Origin: UBA4582 sp964228885 | GTDB lineage: Bacteria > Pseudomonadota > Gammaproteobacteria > Pseudomonadales > Azotimanducaceae | Direction: 5' to 3' | DNA length: 64,000 bases | NCBI GenBank assembly: GCA_964228885.1 | Contig: CAXRCG010000142.1 | Span: forward strand, 1-64,000 | Shown: in pieces, positions 44,430 to 54,080 of the stretch | How the letters are laid out: the number at the start of each line of letters is the position of its first letter | Numbering within the stretch: position 1 is the first letter of the stretch | Translations under genes and position numbers: made by a program | Notes under the pieces: model-generated | Seen by the model: the letters and a program-made list of their open reading frames with translations, nothing else | The model's database searches: none | Told to the model about the DNA's origin: nothing

Positions 44430-46232
44430 ATGATAAAAAACAAAAAGTTAACGTCTTGGCTCGATGATATGCAAGCCTTGTGCAAACCGGATCAAATGGT
44501 GATCTGTAACGGCAGCACGAAGGAATACGACGAGATGTGGCAACTGCTTGTCGACGCGGGCGCAGCGACACAACTGAACACTGATATTAGACCAAATTCC
44601 TACCTTGTTCGATCTGATCCCGCCGACGTGGCGCGCGTTGAGAGCAGAACCTTTATTTGCTCGGACGAAGAGGTAGATGCCGGGCCTAATAATAACTGGA
44701 AAGCTCCCGCGGAAATGCGCGACACACTGAACGGCTTGTTTGACGGCTGTATGCGTGGCCGCACCATGTATGTTATTCCTTTCAGCATGGGGCCCGTTGG
44801 TTCGCCGATCGCTCATATTGGCGTTGAGATATCCGATTCGCCTTACGTTGTGACCAACATGCACATCATGACCCGGGTCGGTGCCGCAGTGCTCGATCAA
44901 CTTGGTGAGGATGGCGACTTTGTGCCTTGCGTGCATTCCGTCGGGCAACCGTTGGTTGATGGCAAAGCCGATGTAAGTTGGCCATGCAATCCAGACAATT
45001 TGTATATTGCCCACTACCCGAATACTCGCGAAATTTGGTCTTTCGGGTCCGGCTATGGTGGAAATGCACTGCTCGGTAAGAAGTGTTTTGCGCTTCGAAT
45101 AGCCTCGGCGATGGCTCGCGATGAAGGGTGGCTCGCGGAACATATGCTAATTTTGAAGCTGACAAACCCTGAGGGCGCGTCGCGCTATATTGCCGGTGCT
45201 TTCCCAAGCGCGTGCGGCAAAACTAATCTGGCAATGCTCATGCCGACAATTCCCGGCTGGACCGTCGAGACCGTGGGCGACGATATTTGCTGGATGAAAT
45301 TTGGTGATGACGGGCAGCTTTATGCCATTAATCCAGAAGCTGGATTTTTTGGTGTCGCGCCTGGAACGGGTATGGACTCGAATGAAAACGCTATGCTCAG
45401 CCTGAACGAGAATTGCATATTCACAAACGTTGCGCTCACCGAAAACGGAGACGTCTGGTGGGAAGGCATGAGCGAAGAAGCGCCTGCTAACCTAACCGAC
45501 TGGAAAGGAAACCCATGGACACCGGATTCCAAAGAACCTGCAGCCCATCCAAACGCCCGATTCACAGTATCTGCGGCACAATGCCCAGTAATCGCTGATG
45601 AATGGGAAGAACTAAAGGGTGTGCCCATCAGCGCAATTCTGTTTGGCGGTCGACGAGCCACGGTTGTACCACTGGTGAACGAAGCCCGCGACTGGACACA
45701 AGGAACATTCTTCGGCGCCATCGTTTCATCTGAGAAGACTGCCGCAGCAGCTGGCAAAATTGGCGAGCTTCGTCGTGACCCGATGGCCATGCTGCCATTC
45801 TGTGGCTACAACATGGCTGATTACTGGAGCCATTGGTTGAAAACTGGCGAGCAGGCCGGAGCAAAGTTACCCAACATCTATTATGTGAACTGGTTCAGAA
45901 AAGACGACAATGGAAAGTTCATGTGGCCAGGCTTTGGAGAAAATAGCCGAGTGCTCAAGTGGGTATTCGAGCGCTGCAATGGTACCGCTGACGCAGTAGA
46001 AACGCCGATCGGGAATTTACCCACCCTTGATGCGATGGACTTCAGTGATCTAGATCTTAGCGAGGAAGCTATCGCTGAATTGTTACGAGTAGAAGTAGAT
46101 GGTTGGTTGGCTGAAATTCCGTTGATCAGCGATTACTTTGATGAGTATGCTGATCGGGTACCTCCAGCTTTCCGCCAGGAACTCGAAAACCTGAAGGCTC
46201 GTTTGGAAGCTTCGCAGCAAAACGTGGCATAG
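44430..46232 (+). CDS. pckG: GTP-dependent phosphoenolpyruvate carboxykinase
   Basis: The 600-residue protein is the full GTP-type enzyme, not the ATP type of E. coli. It has the substrate-binding RGRTMYVIPFSMGPVGSP, the reactive-Cys P-loop FPSACGKTN (Lys264), and the guanine-binding NWFRKDDNGKFMWPGFGENSRVL near the C-terminus. It converts oxaloacetate and GTP to PEP, CO2 and GDP, the first committed step of gluconeogenesis. A strong terminator follows. Confidence 0.95.
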   Translation: MIKNKKLTSWLDDMQALCKPDQMVICNGSTKEYDEMWQLLVDAGAATQLNTDIRPNSYLVRSDPADVARVESRTFICSDEEVDAGPNNNWKAPAEMRDTLNGLFDGCMRGRTMYVIPFSMGPVGSPIAHIGVEISDSPYVVTNMHIMTRVGAAVLDQLGEDGDFVPCVHSVGQPLVDGKADVSWPCNPDNLYIAHYPNTREIWSFGSGYGGNALLGKKCFALRIASAMARDEGWLAEHMLILKLTNPEGASRYIAGAFPSACGKTNLAMLMPTIPGWTVETVGDDICWMKFGDDGQLYAINPEAGFFGVAPGTGMDSNENAMLSLNENCIFTNVALTENGDVWWEGMSEEAPANLTDWKGNPWTPDSKEPAAHPNARFTVSAAQCPVIADEWEELKGVPISAILFGGRRATVVPLVNEARDWTQGTFFGAIVSSEKTAAAAGKIGELRRDPMAMLPFCGYNMADYWSHWLKTGEQAGAKLPNIYYVNWFRKDDNGKFMWPGFGENSRVLKWVFERCNGTADAVETPIGNLPTLDAMDFSDLDLSEEAIAELLRVEVDGWLAEIPLISDYFDEYADRVPPAFRQELENLKARLEASQQNVA

Positions 46233-46263
46233 TTCTGACACGCGAGTCGATCGCTTATCAACC

Positions 46264-46291
46264 AAAAGGCTGTTCATCGACCAGCCTTTTT
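46264..46291. terminator. two-way terminator after pckG
   Basis: AAAGGCTG (46265-46272) pairs perfectly with CAGCCTTT (46282-46289) around a 9-base loop. There is a T-run on the plus side and an A-run before it, so it can also end the convergent gene. Confidence 0.8.
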
Positions 46292-46682
46292 AGTCATCGA
46301 ATAAATCGTCTAAGGCACTGCGTTTCGGTACATTGTGCTCTGGCCGATCATTCGCTGGTTCTACCTCACTACTTCCACCAAACAATGCATCAAGTCTAGA
46401 CTTGGCCGCATCACTCGCCTGCGTACTGCTAGGATCGAAAGCGTTTCGATTCGGCCTAAAGAACTCGCAAAAATTCGCGTTTTCCTTGATGACCGGAGGT
46501 TCAGCACGGTCCTCAGCACATTTTGTATGGTCGAGATCTCTGTAATGCTGACACATACGGCAACAGCGCAGCACCTCAAAACAGCTGGCACAGTGAGCAT
46601 GCCGACTAATTGGCAGAGGTACATCGTCCAGCGCTTTGCCGCAATTCCAACAGCTCAGAGAGTTTGATCGCTTCATAGTCAC
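46290..46682 (-). CDS. Cys-rich zinc-ribbon-like protein with a repeated LDxLF tail
   Basis: The 130-residue protein has ten Cys in its first 75 residues, arranged as CWNCG, CASCF, CCRMC, KCAEDRAEPP and NFCEFF. This suggests two zinc-binding sites. The C-terminal half is disordered and has two similar acidic-hydrophobic motifs, RLDALFGG and ALDDLFDD, the second at the very end. I recall such short proteins in other gammaproteobacteria without a known role. The LDxLF motifs could be docking peptides for a partner protein. Confidence 0.65.
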   Translation of the reverse strand: MTMKRSNSLSCWNCGKALDDVPLPISRHAHCASCFEVLRCCRMCQHYRDLDHTKCAEDRAEPPVIKENANFCEFFRPNRNAFDPSSTQASDAAKSRLDALFGGSSEVEPANDRPEHNVPKRSALDDLFDD

Positions 46683-46847
46683 CTTCGCTGGCAGTGGTCA
46701 ATACGAATAATGTTAATCTCGTTATGGTCGACTATGCAATAATGGTCGGATTCTTCAACTCTGTATTTATCGGAGCTACAGAGGCTTCTGGAGAACAGTA
46801 AGCTTCAGCATACATAATAACAAAGCAACAGTCAGTCAGGTTGATAT

Positions 46848-47297
46848 ATGGCAATTGAACAAGTTTGGGTTGATGCGGACGCTTGCCCAAAGGTGATCAA
46901 GGAAATTCTGTTTAGGGCGGCAAACCGGAAATCTCTGCAGACTACACTGGTCGCCAATCAACTAATTCCGGTGCCTAAATCTCCTTTTATTAAAGCAATA
47001 CAAGTACCTTCGGGATTCGACGTTGCAGATAACTTTATTGCTCAACGGGCGAATACGGGAGATTTAGTCATCACTGCAGACATACCACTCGCAGATGAAG
47101 TCTTGACGCTCGGTTGCCTTGCACTGAATCCAAGAGGTGAGTTGTACAGCAAGGAAAACATCAAGCAGCGCCTGAATATGCGCGATTTCATGGATTCATT
47201 AAGAGGCAGCGGGATCAATACTGGCGGCCCCCCCGCACTGTCACAGGCCAACAGGCAGGCCTTTGCCAATCAGCTTGATAAACTCATTTCACAATAA
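46848..47297 (+). CDS. UPF0178 (YaiI/YqxD) family protein
   Basis: The 149-residue protein matches the family throughout: WVDADACPKVIKEILFRAA at the start, PSGFDVADNFIAQRANTGDLVITADIPLAD in the middle and NTGGPPALS near the end. The conserved Asp residues give it a PIN/NYN-like nuclease look, but no activity is established. Confidence 0.95.
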   Translation: MAIEQVWVDADACPKVIKEILFRAANRKSLQTTLVANQLIPVPKSPFIKAIQVPSGFDVADNFIAQRANTGDLVITADIPLADEVLTLGCLALNPRGELYSKENIKQRLNMRDFMDSLRGSGINTGGPPALSQANRQAFANQLDKLISQ

Positions 47298-47685
47298 TTG
47301 GATAATACAATTTGAGAGACCCAAGGACACTCTACGGCTCTTTTCGTTGACTTAGGGACATCGTTGCTAAATCAAACCGGAGCAGAGGGGTTTCAGTCGA
47401 ATAGACTGCAAAAAACAAAAATAAACCAACAGCAAAAGGCGGCCGCATAGCTTGCGGCCATTTGGCACGAATTAGTTAACCAAGCAAATTTAGGCTTTTT
47501 CGGAAACATCCGTTTTACTGCGCTTTTTACGCAGAAGCTTCAATTTACGCAGATGTTTGACCGAAAAACATCGAGTCAGTACCGATTAATAATGACTAGT
47601 AATCTAAGTGCTTCGCATAAAAAAGGTGCGCCTCTGCCATTGACCGAGGCGACCCTTTGTTACCCGCAGGTTATTCTGGTGAGTG
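47298..47685. other. gene-less stretch with two hairpins
   Basis: It holds a GGCCGC/GCGGCC inverted repeat (47442-47447 with 47455-47460) without a T-run, and the minus-strand terminator of the thiolase gene at 47619-47658. Nothing else is seen. Confidence 0.5.
47619..47658 (-). terminator. intrinsic terminator of the thiolase gene
   Basis: Arms 47622-47634 and 47646-47658 pair with one bulge (AAAGGTGCGCCTC against GAGGCGACCCTTT). Reading on the minus strand, the hairpin is followed by T6. Confidence 0.7.
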
Positions 47686-48855
47686 CTAGTCTGCCATTCG
47701 CTCTATGATTGTCCCGGTACCAAGACCACCGCCACAGCACATAGCGATTAATGCATAACGTCCACCGGATCTTTCGAGTTCATGCAATGCTGTCGTTATG
47801 AGCCGTGCGCCTGTACTACCCGTTGGGTGGCCTAGGGCAATCGCGCCGCCATTTACATTCACTTTTGAATGGTCGACACCTAGGTCTTTTTCCCAACCCA
47901 GAACCACTGAGGCAAACGCCTCGTTTACCTCGAAGATATCAATATCCTCAAGTTTTAGGCCGGCTTTATCGAGCACTTTCCGAGTCGCAGGGATTGGACC
48001 TTTCAGCATCGTCACAGGGTCAACACCAACAAGTGTGTGGGCGACAATTTTTGCGCGGGGAGTCAGATTCATTTCCTTAACAGCTTTTTCAGAAGCCATA
48101 ATGACAGCAGCAGCGCCGTCAGAGATCTGAGAACTACTACCAGCGGTGTGGATTTCTTGACCCGGCACAACGGCCAAAGCCTTCAAAGAATCGATATCTG
48201 TTGCTCTCAACCCCTCGTCTTTTGAAACTACTTTTATTTCACCAGTTGCTTTGAAATCTTCTCCAAGAATCGGTGCCTCAACGGGTACTACTTCGCGATC
48301 GAATCGTCCCTCATTCCAGGCTGCGATGGCTTTTTGTTGGCTTTCAAGACCAAATTGATCTGTATCAGCACGGGTAATCTGGTATTCCTCAGCAATCATC
48401 GCTGCGCCCATAAACTGACTGGTAGGCTGGTAGTAGTCTGTGTACTTTTCACCCATCGGAGAACCATCTTTCATCGCAGAACCCAGCGGTACGCGACTCA
48501 TCATCTCGACGCCACAGGCCATCACGACATCTTCAATACCAGCCCCGATCATAGAGGCGCCCATCGAGGTCGCTTGCTGGCTTGAGCCACACTGTGAATC
48601 AACCGTGGTCGCGGCAACTTCAAGCGGAAGTCCCTGGGAAAGCCAGGCGATACGTGCAATGTTGAATGTCTGCTCTCCAACCTGCGAGACACATCCGCCA
48701 ACAACTTGGCCAATATTTTCAGGCGCGATACCGCTACGCTCAAGCGCTGCGTGCTGAATAGCTCCCAGCAAATCTGCTGGCTTCATTCCGGCAAGCCCCT
48801 TACCCCTCTTCCCGTTGGGGCTCCGGCAGGCCTCCACAATATATACGTCTGACAT
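47686..48855 (-). CDS. thiolase (acetyl-CoA C-acyltransferase)
   Basis: The 389-residue protein has the nucleophile Cys in VDSQCGSSQQA, the NEAFA motif, GGAIALGHPTGSTGAR with the catalytic His, and the second Cys in CCGGGLGTG. The VEACRSPNGKRGKGLAG N-terminus is close to FadA/steroid-type thiolases used in beta-oxidation. It is transcribed alone, without a hydratase-dehydrogenase partner next to it. Confidence 0.9.
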   Translation of the reverse strand: MSDVYIVEACRSPNGKRGKGLAGMKPADLLGAIQHAALERSGIAPENIGQVVGGCVSQVGEQTFNIARIAWLSQGLPLEVAATTVDSQCGSSQQATSMGASMIGAGIEDVVMACGVEMMSRVPLGSAMKDGSPMGEKYTDYYQPTSQFMGAAMIAEEYQITRADTDQFGLESQQKAIAAWNEGRFDREVVPVEAPILGEDFKATGEIKVVSKDEGLRATDIDSLKALAVVPGQEIHTAGSSSQISDGAAAVIMASEKAVKEMNLTPRAKIVAHTLVGVDPVTMLKGPIPATRKVLDKAGLKLEDIDIFEVNEAFASVVLGWEKDLGVDHSKVNVNGGAIALGHPTGSTGARLITTALHELERSGGRYALIAMCCGGGLGTGTIIERMAD

Positions 48856-49005
48856 TTCAACTCCTCAAATAAGATTAAATTTTTTTGCGTGATCCACTGT
48901 TACGGCAGGCAGAGCTGCTTTCGTTTCGCTCTACGCCCGCTTTGCGTCCACACCTTCAATATATGGAAGCTAAAGAATATGCGCCGGCAGTGATAAAAGC
49001 CAGTA

Positions 49006-49626
49006 TTAGTCGTGAAGCCCTCTGGACTTTGGTAGCGACCAGCCCCAGATCACTGCGGCAGATCGAAGCATCATCGCAGCACTGATACCCAGCCAAAGGG
49101 CAATACTCTCTGAAATTCCAACGCTCATAGCGCTGACGAAGAGAACAGAACCAAGGAACGCAGCAGTCGCATAAATTTCGCCATGAAAAATAAGCGGCAC
49201 TTCATTGCAGACGATGTCACGCAAAACGCCGCCGAATACAGCCGAAATTACGCCCATCATCACAGAAATGAGCGGATCTCCGGTTATTTCCAATCCTTTA
49301 CTGGCGCCGAGCACGCAAAAAACGGACAACCCGATTGCGTCAAACCAAACAATCCATTGTTTACGACGATCAACAAAACCTGAAAAACCAAAAGTCATGA
49401 CCGAGGCTGCCAGTGTAATCCAGACATAAATTGATGCGTGAATCCAGAAAACGGGCACGTTGACCAACATGTCTCGCAGCGTTCCGCCCCCTACCGCTGT
49501 GATAAATCCGACGACGACAAAACCAAATATGTCGAGTCGTTTACGAGCTGCAACAAGCGCACCACTAGTAGCAAAGACAAACACACCAGCAAGATCGAGC
49601 CATTGAATAACACTCAAATCTAACAT
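49006..49626 (-). CDS. UPF0126/TRIC-like membrane protein
   Basis: It is about 206 residues from ATG 49626, where GGAGGGG lies upstream. The two-fold repeated layout shows seven hydrophobic segments with GxxxRD motifs: GGGTLRDMLVNVPVFW and GGVLRDIVCNEVPLIF. These mark bacterial relatives of trimeric intracellular cation channels (YadS/YicG type), some of which have been linked to glycine uptake. The substrate here is unknown. Confidence 0.9.
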   Translation of the reverse strand: MLDLSVIQWLDLAGVFVFATSGALVAARKRLDIFGFVVVGFITAVGGGTLRDMLVNVPVFWIHASIYVWITLAASVMTFGFSGFVDRRKQWIVWFDAIGLSVFCVLGASKGLEITGDPLISVMMGVISAVFGGVLRDIVCNEVPLIFHGEIYATAAFLGSVLFVSAMSVGISESIALWLGISAAMMLRSAAVIWGWSLPKSRGLHD

Positions 49627-49675
49627 GGTAAGAAACCCCTCCACATTTACTGATTGCACACTTGACAGTTCACTT

Positions 49676-50113
49676 TCAAACCGGGGTTAACAGAAAATGA
49701 CCATGACCCAACGCAATTAATTTCGATGGGTCATCCTGCCATAACTCGGCTCGCACATTGGCCACCCTCCGACCCTGACGTGTGACAATTGCACGACCAT
49801 AGGTTTCCTGTGGTCTGCCTGAGCGCAAATAGTCAATCGAAAAATCGACGGTTTTTGGCAGCTTCTCGCAAGAGGTATCCAGCAATAGCTGTAACACTGA
49901 CGTCAACTCTAACAGCGCACCTATTGCGCCACCGTGAATTGCAGGAAGGTTAGTATTACCCACAAGGGAGTCTTTAAAAGGCATGACCGTTATCATTTCA
50001 TCACTTTTTCGGTCTATCCTCACACCGAGGAAACGCGCATAGGGTATATGTTCAGCCAGCGCTTGCATGTCATCGGATCTCCCCTCCTTTCTCAATTGAG
50101 CCAGTATTTTCAT
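49676..50113 (-). CDS. PaaI-type hot-dog thioesterase
   Basis: The 145-residue single hot-dog protein has the active-site helix start NLPAIHGGAIGALLE and a second strand set DFSIDYLRSGRPQETYGRA. PaaI-type enzymes hydrolyse aromatic or medium-chain acyl-CoA. Its ATG overlaps the stop of a paralogue by 4 bases, so the pair probably forms a heteromer or handles related thioesters. Confidence 0.85.
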   Translation of the reverse strand: MKILAQLRKEGRSDDMQALAEHIPYARFLGVRIDRKSDEMITVMPFKDSLVGNTNLPAIHGGAIGALLELTSVLQLLLDTSCEKLPKTVDFSIDYLRSGRPQETYGRAIVTRQGRRVANVRAELWQDDPSKLIALGHGHFLLTPV

Positions 50114-50559
50114 AAACTGCTCCGAGTTTCTTGTTTTCTCGGTATATTCGGTGTGCCTAACATGAAAGTTGCCATAGAGGTGGCTATGGGGTCGTTCAAA
50201 TCTTTCTGATATGCCACTCCTCTTACAAAAGCGATGTTATGGGTCAGTTTGAAACACTCGGAACGCACTAAGACATCTATATGTGGTATCGCCGGTTCCA
50301 TGTAGTCGATCCTTAGATCCAGCGTCGCCATACTCGACTCGCTATCCCAGTCTGGATGATTTCGAACCGCCCAGCCACATGCATTATCTAAAATAGCAGT
50401 AATTGCGCCGCCATGAATTACACCGGTATCTGGATCACCAATTAGATGTTCTGCATATGGCATCTTAAACAAACAAGCAGGACCCTCAGTACCTGTTAAC
50501 ACAAATCCTATTGCTGCCGCGTGGGGCGACTGGTCCTGCAATTTTTTTAAATCGTTCAT
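50110..50559 (-). CDS. PaaI-type hot-dog thioesterase, upstream paralogue
   Basis: The 149-residue protein has GVIHGGAITAILDNACGW at the active site and the strand STMATLDLRIDYME-like segment. It is coupled to the downstream paralogue by a 4-base overlap. The substrate is unknown. Confidence 0.85.
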   Translation of the reverse strand: MNDLKKLQDQSPHAAAIGFVLTGTEGPACLFKMPYAEHLIGDPDTGVIHGGAITAILDNACGWAVRNHPDWDSESSMATLDLRIDYMEPAIPHIDVLVRSECFKLTHNIAFVRGVAYQKDLNDPIATSMATFMLGTPNIPRKQETRSSL

Positions 50560-50624
50560 AACATCGTCTCTAACATTCTTATCAAAATCTTGTCACAAAG
50601 CACCTGACTAAAAAGCGCAAGCCG

Positions 50625-51575
50625 CTAGTAACCAATCAAAGGGTCTATCACATCAACAAGCTCGTCTCCGAGGTTAAAGCGGGAGAGGTTGTTCAAAAAC
50701 TTCTTAGCGATTATCTGAGGTTGACTCACTGCTGCGATATGGGGTGTTAGTATCACGCCGGGTGTTCCCCACAAGGGGCTATCGGCTGGCAAAGGCTCCG
50801 TGTCAAAAACATCAAGGATAACCGATGACAGCTGCCCCCCCTCGAGCGCCTCGATAACGGCAGCGATATCTAGCGTACTACCGCGCCCAACATTGATTAG
50901 CGTGGCTCCGGGTTTCACTGCCGCAAGTGTTGACTTTCCAATGAGCCGGTTTGATGCAGGCGTTTCTGGTACTGACAATAAAATAAAGTCGGCGGTTTGC
51001 ATGGCTTGGTTGAGCTTATCTATCGAATACATGCGATCAAAACTATCTAGGCTAACTCCTCTTCTTGATACGCCTACAGTCTTCATGCCGAACGTTCGCG
51101 CGACATTTGCTACATGAGCACCAATCGAGCCCGTGCCAATAAAAACAAACTCCTTCCCTTGCAATGTATCGGCTTCAAAACTATCCCATTTGTTTTTCGC
51201 CTGAGCGTCAGATAATCGTTTTGTACCCCGAATTTCTGGCAACAGATAAGCAAATACATATTCAGCAATCAATGGTCCAAACACGCCTTTAACACCGGTT
51301 AGTGTGGTGTCGGCTTGTTTGAGCAGGGGAATCAGTTTTCCATTTCCCGCCCAAGTTGACTGAATCCATTTCGCACTATTCCCTGCTTGCAGAAATTCCT
51401 CCGCAAGTGGCGCACTGGCGAGCAGTATATTGCATTCAATCGGACACTCCGCGACACCAGTGTGGCTCTCAAACACTTCCTGACAGCCGAGTTTTTTCAA
51501 AACCTCCATGTACTCTGGAGCAGACTCATCAAGAATAATGTTAGGTAAGATATTTTCAAAACTCACAGCAGCCAC
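50625..51575 (-). CDS. D-2-hydroxyacid dehydrogenase
   Basis: The 316-residue NAD(P)-dependent enzyme has the nucleotide-binding FIGTGSIGAHVANVA. The catalytic residues are the Arg in NVGRGSTLD, the Glu in DVFDTEPLP and the His in LTPHIAAVS. It resembles GhrA-like glyoxylate/hydroxypyruvate reductases. The start overlaps the end of the PhzF gene by 13 bases, so both are made from one transcript. Confidence 0.85.
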   Translation of the reverse strand: MAAVSFENILPNIILDESAPEYMEVLKKLGCQEVFESHTGVAECPIECNILLASAPLAEEFLQAGNSAKWIQSTWAGNGKLIPLLKQADTTLTGVKGVFGPLIAEYVFAYLLPEIRGTKRLSDAQAKNKWDSFEADTLQGKEFVFIGTGSIGAHVANVARTFGMKTVGVSRRGVSLDSFDRMYSIDKLNQAMQTADFILLSVPETPASNRLIGKSTLAAVKPGATLINVGRGSTLDIAAVIEALEGGQLSSVILDVFDTEPLPADSPLWGTPGVILTPHIAAVSQPQIIAKKFLNNLSRFNLGDELVDVIDPLIGY

Positions 51576-52417
51576 TGCCCCCTTGCAACAAGGTTCACCC
51601 TTCCTCCGACATTAATTTCAAACGTACCTTCCATATTCTTACTGGCACGAAGATAAAGCTGAGACGGTCTGTGCACTTCGTAACCCTGACCCACTCTGAC
51701 ATCAATCTCAGAGGTTCCAAAATATCTTTGTTCAACAAGATATGCCGCGAGACAACCATTCGCGCTTCCCGTTGCGGGGTCCTCACTGATACCAAACTCC
51801 GCTGCGAACATTCTTGCAGACATTTGTTGGTCAGCATCGTAGCCGCCCTCAGCGAAGAGGAAGACCAAAGGGGCTAGGTCATTAACATCTACCGAAACGC
51901 GTTTCAGAGCTTCAATCGACACAAGAGGGACCATCAAGAATTCAAGACCCGTTGAGACATACTGGCAGGGATAAAGCCTATTCATGTCTTTAATGTCGAT
52001 ACCAAGCTGCTCCGCAACAACCTCATGTTCGATTTTCTCACCAAATGTCGGTTGATTCTGCTGCATCCACAACACATTGTCGCGACCAAAGGTGACCGGA
52101 ATCTTTCCTGCGGCAAGGCTCAGTTTGACAACCTGGGCGTCAGAATACTTAAGTACTTGCCGAAGCAGGTATGCTGTACCCAGCGTTGGGTGACCTGCGA
52201 AAGGAATTTCTGCTGCTGGTGTAAAAATACGAACATCGAAACCATCCTCCGAATTTCCACCACAAATAAAAGTCGTTTCCGCAAAATTAAAGGCGAGAGC
52301 GATACGTTGCATTTCCGTGGAACTCAAGTCAGAGGCATCAATTATCGTTGCAAGCCTGTTGCCCGCGTAGGGTCCCTCAGCGAACACATCTGTCAGGTAG
52401 TATTCCTTCTCTGCCAT
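51563..52417 (-). CDS. PhzF family isomerase/epimerase
   Basis: It is about 284 residues from ATG 52417, with GGGAGT upstream. The two mirrored domains each have a family motif: FNFAETTFIC with the catalytic Glu and FAGHPTLGTAYLL in the first, EDPATGSANGCLAAYL in the second. PhzF proteins are isomerases related to diaminopimelate epimerase; the substrate of this branch is unknown. No phenazine genes are present, so a role in phenazine making is not implied. Confidence 0.9.
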   Translation of the reverse strand: MAEKEYYLTDVFAEGPYAGNRLATIIDASDLSSTEMQRIALAFNFAETTFICGGNSEDGFDVRIFTPAAEIPFAGHPTLGTAYLLRQVLKYSDAQVVKLSLAAGKIPVTFGRDNVLWMQQNQPTFGEKIEHEVVAEQLGIDIKDMNRLYPCQYVSTGLEFLMVPLVSIEALKRVSVDVNDLAPLVFLFAEGGYDADQQMSARMFAAEFGISEDPATGSANGCLAAYLVEQRYFGTSEIDVRVGQGYEVHRPSQLYLRASKNMEGTFEINVGGRVNLVARGQWLL

Positions 52418-52814
52418 ATCTACTCCCATGGGATATCGAAGAAACATCCCGGTATACGTAATTCAGCTAATGTGACCGGATCAACATCAAGATCACAACT
52501 TATCTCAGATTATTCAATTGTACAGAGGCAGCGCCCAAAATACCGAACCATGCGATTAATCACGATCGGCCCGTCAAGAGAACCCCATTATGTTACATGT
52601 AGTTTGCACGAAGCCTTTGATCATAAAGCGTTGGCTAGATTACAGTCCTTCAGGGAAATGTAATTTTATGATTCGATAGTCAACGCAATGTTAATCAGTG
52701 AATTTGCCAAGCTCAATCAGGTCAACAAAGCGATAGCACCTATAGCTCTTGGTGCTCGTCTGTTTCTCGGTTCTGGGAAGTCTCAACAGAAAAAGAAGAC
52801 TGGCTGACTACAAT
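52418..52814. other. stretch without a convincing gene
   Basis: Two short plus-strand frames cross it (ending at 52663 and 52807), but neither has a ribosome-binding site or family features. The one at 52688-52807 begins MLISEFAKLNQVNKAIAPI and encodes 39 residues. Confidence 0.35.
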
Positions 52815-53999
52815 TTAGCTCGGTGAAGAACGGCGGAAGGGAGAATGTTCATCGAGGTACTCAATCTCTTCATCAATATATCGGTTTTCCTGATCGAGAA
52901 AATGGGAAATGGCTTCTCTGAATGAGTCATTTACGATCCAGTGGGCGCTGTATGTATGCGTTGGCAAATAACCCCGTGCAAGTTTATGCTGTCCCTGCGC
53001 TCCAGCCTCTACGCGACTTAAGCCCTTTTCAATAGCATACTCAATCGCCTGGTAGTAACACACTTCAAAATGTAAAAAAGGATGGTCTTCGATACAACCC
53101 CAGTTTCGACCAAACAGACATTCACCACCGATAAAATTGATTGCACCCGCTACATAGCGCCCTTCTCTGTGGCACATAACAAGCAGAATACTATCAGCCA
53201 TGGTCTCGCCAATGAGCGAAAAAAATTCTCTAGTTAGATACGGTGTGCCCCACTTGCGACCACCGGTATCAATGTAAAATCTGTAGAAGGCATCCCAGTG
53301 GTGCTCCTTGATATTCGCACCAGATAATCTCTCAATCTGGACCCCACCGGCAAGCGCGGCTTTTCGTTCTCGCTTTATATTTTTTCTTTTCTTTGAGGAA
53401 AGTGCAGCAAGAAAATCATCAAAACTTGAGAACTGCTGGTTCTGCCAATGAAATTGCTGGTGAGTTCTTTGCAAAAAACCCAGTGCACCCATCTTTTCCC
53501 ACTGTGCTTTTTCCGCGTAAGTGATATGCACCGACGAAACACCAATTTTTTCAGCGACTTGCGTCACTCCACCCAACAGATATTCCTGAATCGACTCAGC
53601 ATCTGCTGAGTCGGAGACTAGCAGTCTTCGACCAGTTGCCGGCGTAAAAGGCACAGCAATTTGTAATTTAGGGTAATATTTGCCGCCGGCACGCTCAAAT
53701 GCATCGGCCCAGGAGTAGTCAAAAACATACTCTCCTTGAGAATGGCTCTTCAAATACATGGGAACAACACCTGCCGCTTCACCAGCATCATCTTCAAGTA
53801 ACAGGTGGTATGGCGCCCAACCTGTTTCTGCTACGGCAGACCCGCTTTTTTCGATAGCGTGCAAGAACGAATAAGAAATAAAAGGATCGAATTGAACTTG
53901 TTCAGGCAGGTAGTGGGATGAAGCAGGATTCGCGCATGCATCCCATGCTTCCTGTCCAATTTCTTTAATGTCATTACAGGCAGTTAAGGTGTAACTCAT
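52815..53999 (-). CDS. FemAB-like GNAT-fold protein (peptidogalycan biosynthesis/DUF482 family)
   Basis: The 394-residue protein has the family layout of two GNAT domains: PFISYSFLHAIEKSGSAVAETGW at the start, a basic SSKKRKNIKRERK helix, FYRFYIDTGGRKWGTPYLTREFF, and the C-terminal GLSRVEAGAQGQHKLARGYLP. Related proteins occur widely in proteobacteria, and the acyl acceptor is unknown. It follows the LLM oxidoreductase genes on the same strand after 81 bases and could be the last gene of that operon. Confidence 0.85.
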   Translation of the reverse strand: MSYTLTACNDIKEIGQEAWDACANPASSHYLPEQVQFDPFISYSFLHAIEKSGSAVAETGWAPYHLLLEDDAGEAAGVVPMYLKSHSQGEYVFDYSWADAFERAGGKYYPKLQIAVPFTPATGRRLLVSDSADAESIQEYLLGGVTQVAEKIGVSSVHITYAEKAQWEKMGALGFLQRTHQQFHWQNQQFSSFDDFLAALSSKKRKNIKRERKAALAGGVQIERLSGANIKEHHWDAFYRFYIDTGGRKWGTPYLTREFFSLIGETMADSILLVMCHREGRYVAGAINFIGGECLFGRNWGCIEDHPFLHFEVCYYQAIEYAIEKGLSRVEAGAQGQHKLARGYLPTHTYSAHWIVNDSFREAISHFLDQENRYIDEEIEYLDEHSPFRRSSPS

Positions 54000-54080
54000 A
54001 TAAATATTACAAATAAAGGTGTGTTAGCCAGTATCGTCGGAGAACTCCAGCGCTACTGGCCACAACTTTTTAACTATAAT

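Noticed and set aside
44164..44433. 89-residue frame upstream of pckG
   Set aside because: It has random-looking composition, no ribosome-binding site, and it runs into the pckG start.
49183..49623. Plus-strand frames opposite the UPF0126 gene
   Set aside because: They are antisense to a well-supported membrane protein gene.
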